This document shows, piece after piece, positions 5,018-5,438 of a stretch of DNA of 5,438 bases. The notes under the pieces are model-generated. The model searched no databases and had not been told where the DNA came from. It worked only from the letters and a program-made list of their open reading frames with translations. Both the position numbers and the translations under genes were made by a program. How positions within the stretch are numbered: the first letter of the stretch is position 1; each line of letters begins with the position of its first letter. Source of the stretch: Thermoplasmata archaeon (GTDB lineage: Archaea; Thermoplasmatota; Thermoplasmata; Lutacidiplasmatales; UBA184); contig JAKIWU010000096.1 of the NCBI GenBank assembly GCA_022749905.1, positions 1-5,438 on the forward strand, in the 5' to 3' direction.

Positions 5018-5294
5018 CTTCGCCGGGTGCGCGCTCTGCGATTCGACCTGGGGGAACGTCTGGGCCGAGGTCGAGGGCGAACGGCGATTCTTTTGCTGCG
5101 AGCTCTGTCTCCGCCAGTTCCGGAACCTCCTCGCGCGCGTCAAGCTCGAGACGGGCTGGGTCCACCTTGATGCGGTCGAGATCGTAGGGGACCGATCCGG
5201 GCGCACGTGCACGGCGAGCTGTGGCTCCGGGACATTGCGCGTTCGCGTGGCGTTCAACGCGGAAGGCACGCTACGGCAGTTCGAGCCGTTCTAG
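5007..5294 (+). CDS. Ta0938-like cysteine-rich zinc-binding protein
   Basis: This is a 95-residue protein whose pattern matches my memory of the Ta0938 family (Thermoplasma acidophilum; a small protein of known NMR structure and unknown function). C8xxC11 and C30-C31-x2-C34 form an apparent four-Cys zinc site around a hairpin, with FFCCELCLRQF echoing TRASH/MYM-type zinc domains: C8-x21-C30-x3-C34 fits the TRASH spacing roughly. A conserved-looking segment GWVHLDAVEIVGDRSGR follows, then a second Cys pair (C68, C72) and a beta-rich C-terminus. The start is TTG 5007, eleven bases before the stop of the haem-oxygenase-like gene, with GGGGGG at 4995-5000 six bases upstream; no other in-frame start lies nearby. 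The overlap implies translational coupling. A metal-handling or metal-sensing partner role is an inference from the Cys motifs and neighbourhood. Confidence 0.85.
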   Translation: MNVNFAGCALCDSTWGNVWAEVEGERRFFCCELCLRQFRNLLARVKLETGWVHLDAVEIVGDRSGRTCTASCGSGTLRVRVAFNAEGTLRQFEPF

Positions 5295-5329
5295 GCCCGA
5301 GGTCCCCGAGCACAGGACCGCGCGATGGG

Positions 5330-5438
5330 CTAGGGCATCCGGGAAGGGTCCCACGAGACCCGGTACCCGTCGCGCAGCCCGTCCAGCGTCGTCATTTCGG
5401 CTTCCGTGAGTTCGAAGCCGAACACGTTCGCGTTCTCC
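5330..5438 (-). CDS. Aldo/keto reductase, C-terminal fragment (5' end outside window)
   Basis: On the minus strand a frame runs from the window edge to TAG at 5332-5330 and encodes 35 residues: ENANVFGFELTEAEM, then TTLDGLRDGYRVSWDPSRMP. This is the typical end of the aldo/keto reductase family: EN-x-x-VFGFELTEAEM closes the barrel's last helix, and the tail with a Trp-Asp-Pro motif resembles 2,5-diketo-gluconate-reductase-type members, NADPH-dependent carbonyl reductases. The catalytic Asp-Tyr-Lys-His residues lie outside the window. The gene converges on the Ta0938-like gene, with 35 bases between the two stops. That gap shows no clear terminator. Confidence 0.8.
   Translation of the reverse strand, partial: ENANVFGFELTEAEMTTLDGLRDGYRVSWDPSRMP

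Noticed and set aside
4178..5269. Long antisense open frame (363 codons) opposite the haem-oxygenase-like and Ta0938-like genes
   Set aside because: It is a GC-rich shadow: stop codons are rare in this phase, and the product is Arg/Glu/Val-rich with no motif. The plus-strand genes have clear families.
1..5438. CRISPR array, insertion sequence, attachment site or rRNA gene
   Set aside because: No regularly spaced repeats, transposase-like reading frames, terminal inverted repeats with target duplications, or recognisable rRNA sequence were seen.

Overview
The window (about two-thirds G+C by eye) most likely comes from an archaeon, probably a high-GC member of the Thermoplasmatota. Three things suggest this. 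Gene 5007-5294 looks like the Ta0938 family, named from Thermoplasma acidophilum. The regulator at 399 has an archaeal TATA-like box about 28 bp before an ATG with no Shine-Dalgarno site, as expected for a leaderless transcript. The zinc-finger and winged-helix proteins are archaeal in style. The lineage is an inference; no rRNA or marker gene is present.

Layout: (1) 1-270 is the C-terminal end of a class I SAM-dependent methyltransferase. (2) 399-998 is a winged-helix regulator with an uncharacterised C-terminal domain; a TATA box, an inverted repeat and a direct repeat lie at its start. (3) 1099-2412 is a likely operon behind a second TATA-like box and a 5'-leader hairpin. It encodes an 83-aa helical protein, a possible 27-aa Pro/Gly-rich microprotein (1356-1439) and an HtrA/DegP-like trypsin-fold protease with one PDZ domain and no visible export signal. 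(4) 2473-3630, on the minus strand and convergent with the protease gene, is a polytopic membrane protein with charged residues inside predicted helices. (5) 3889-5294 is a compact plus-strand operon. It encodes a small helical protein, a haem-oxygenase-like diiron/TenA-fold enzyme with an N-terminal C2H2-type zinc-binding segment, and a Ta0938-like cysteine-rich zinc protein whose TTG start overlaps the enzyme's stop. (6) 5330-5438, minus strand, is the C-terminal end of an aldo/keto reductase.

The most interesting parts are the zinc-finger/haem-oxygenase-like/Ta0938 operon, which looks like a metal- or redox-linked enzyme with a tightly co-translated cysteine-rich partner, and the protease operon with its proline-rich mini-ORF. 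No RNA genes, insertion sequences or CRISPR arrays were seen.
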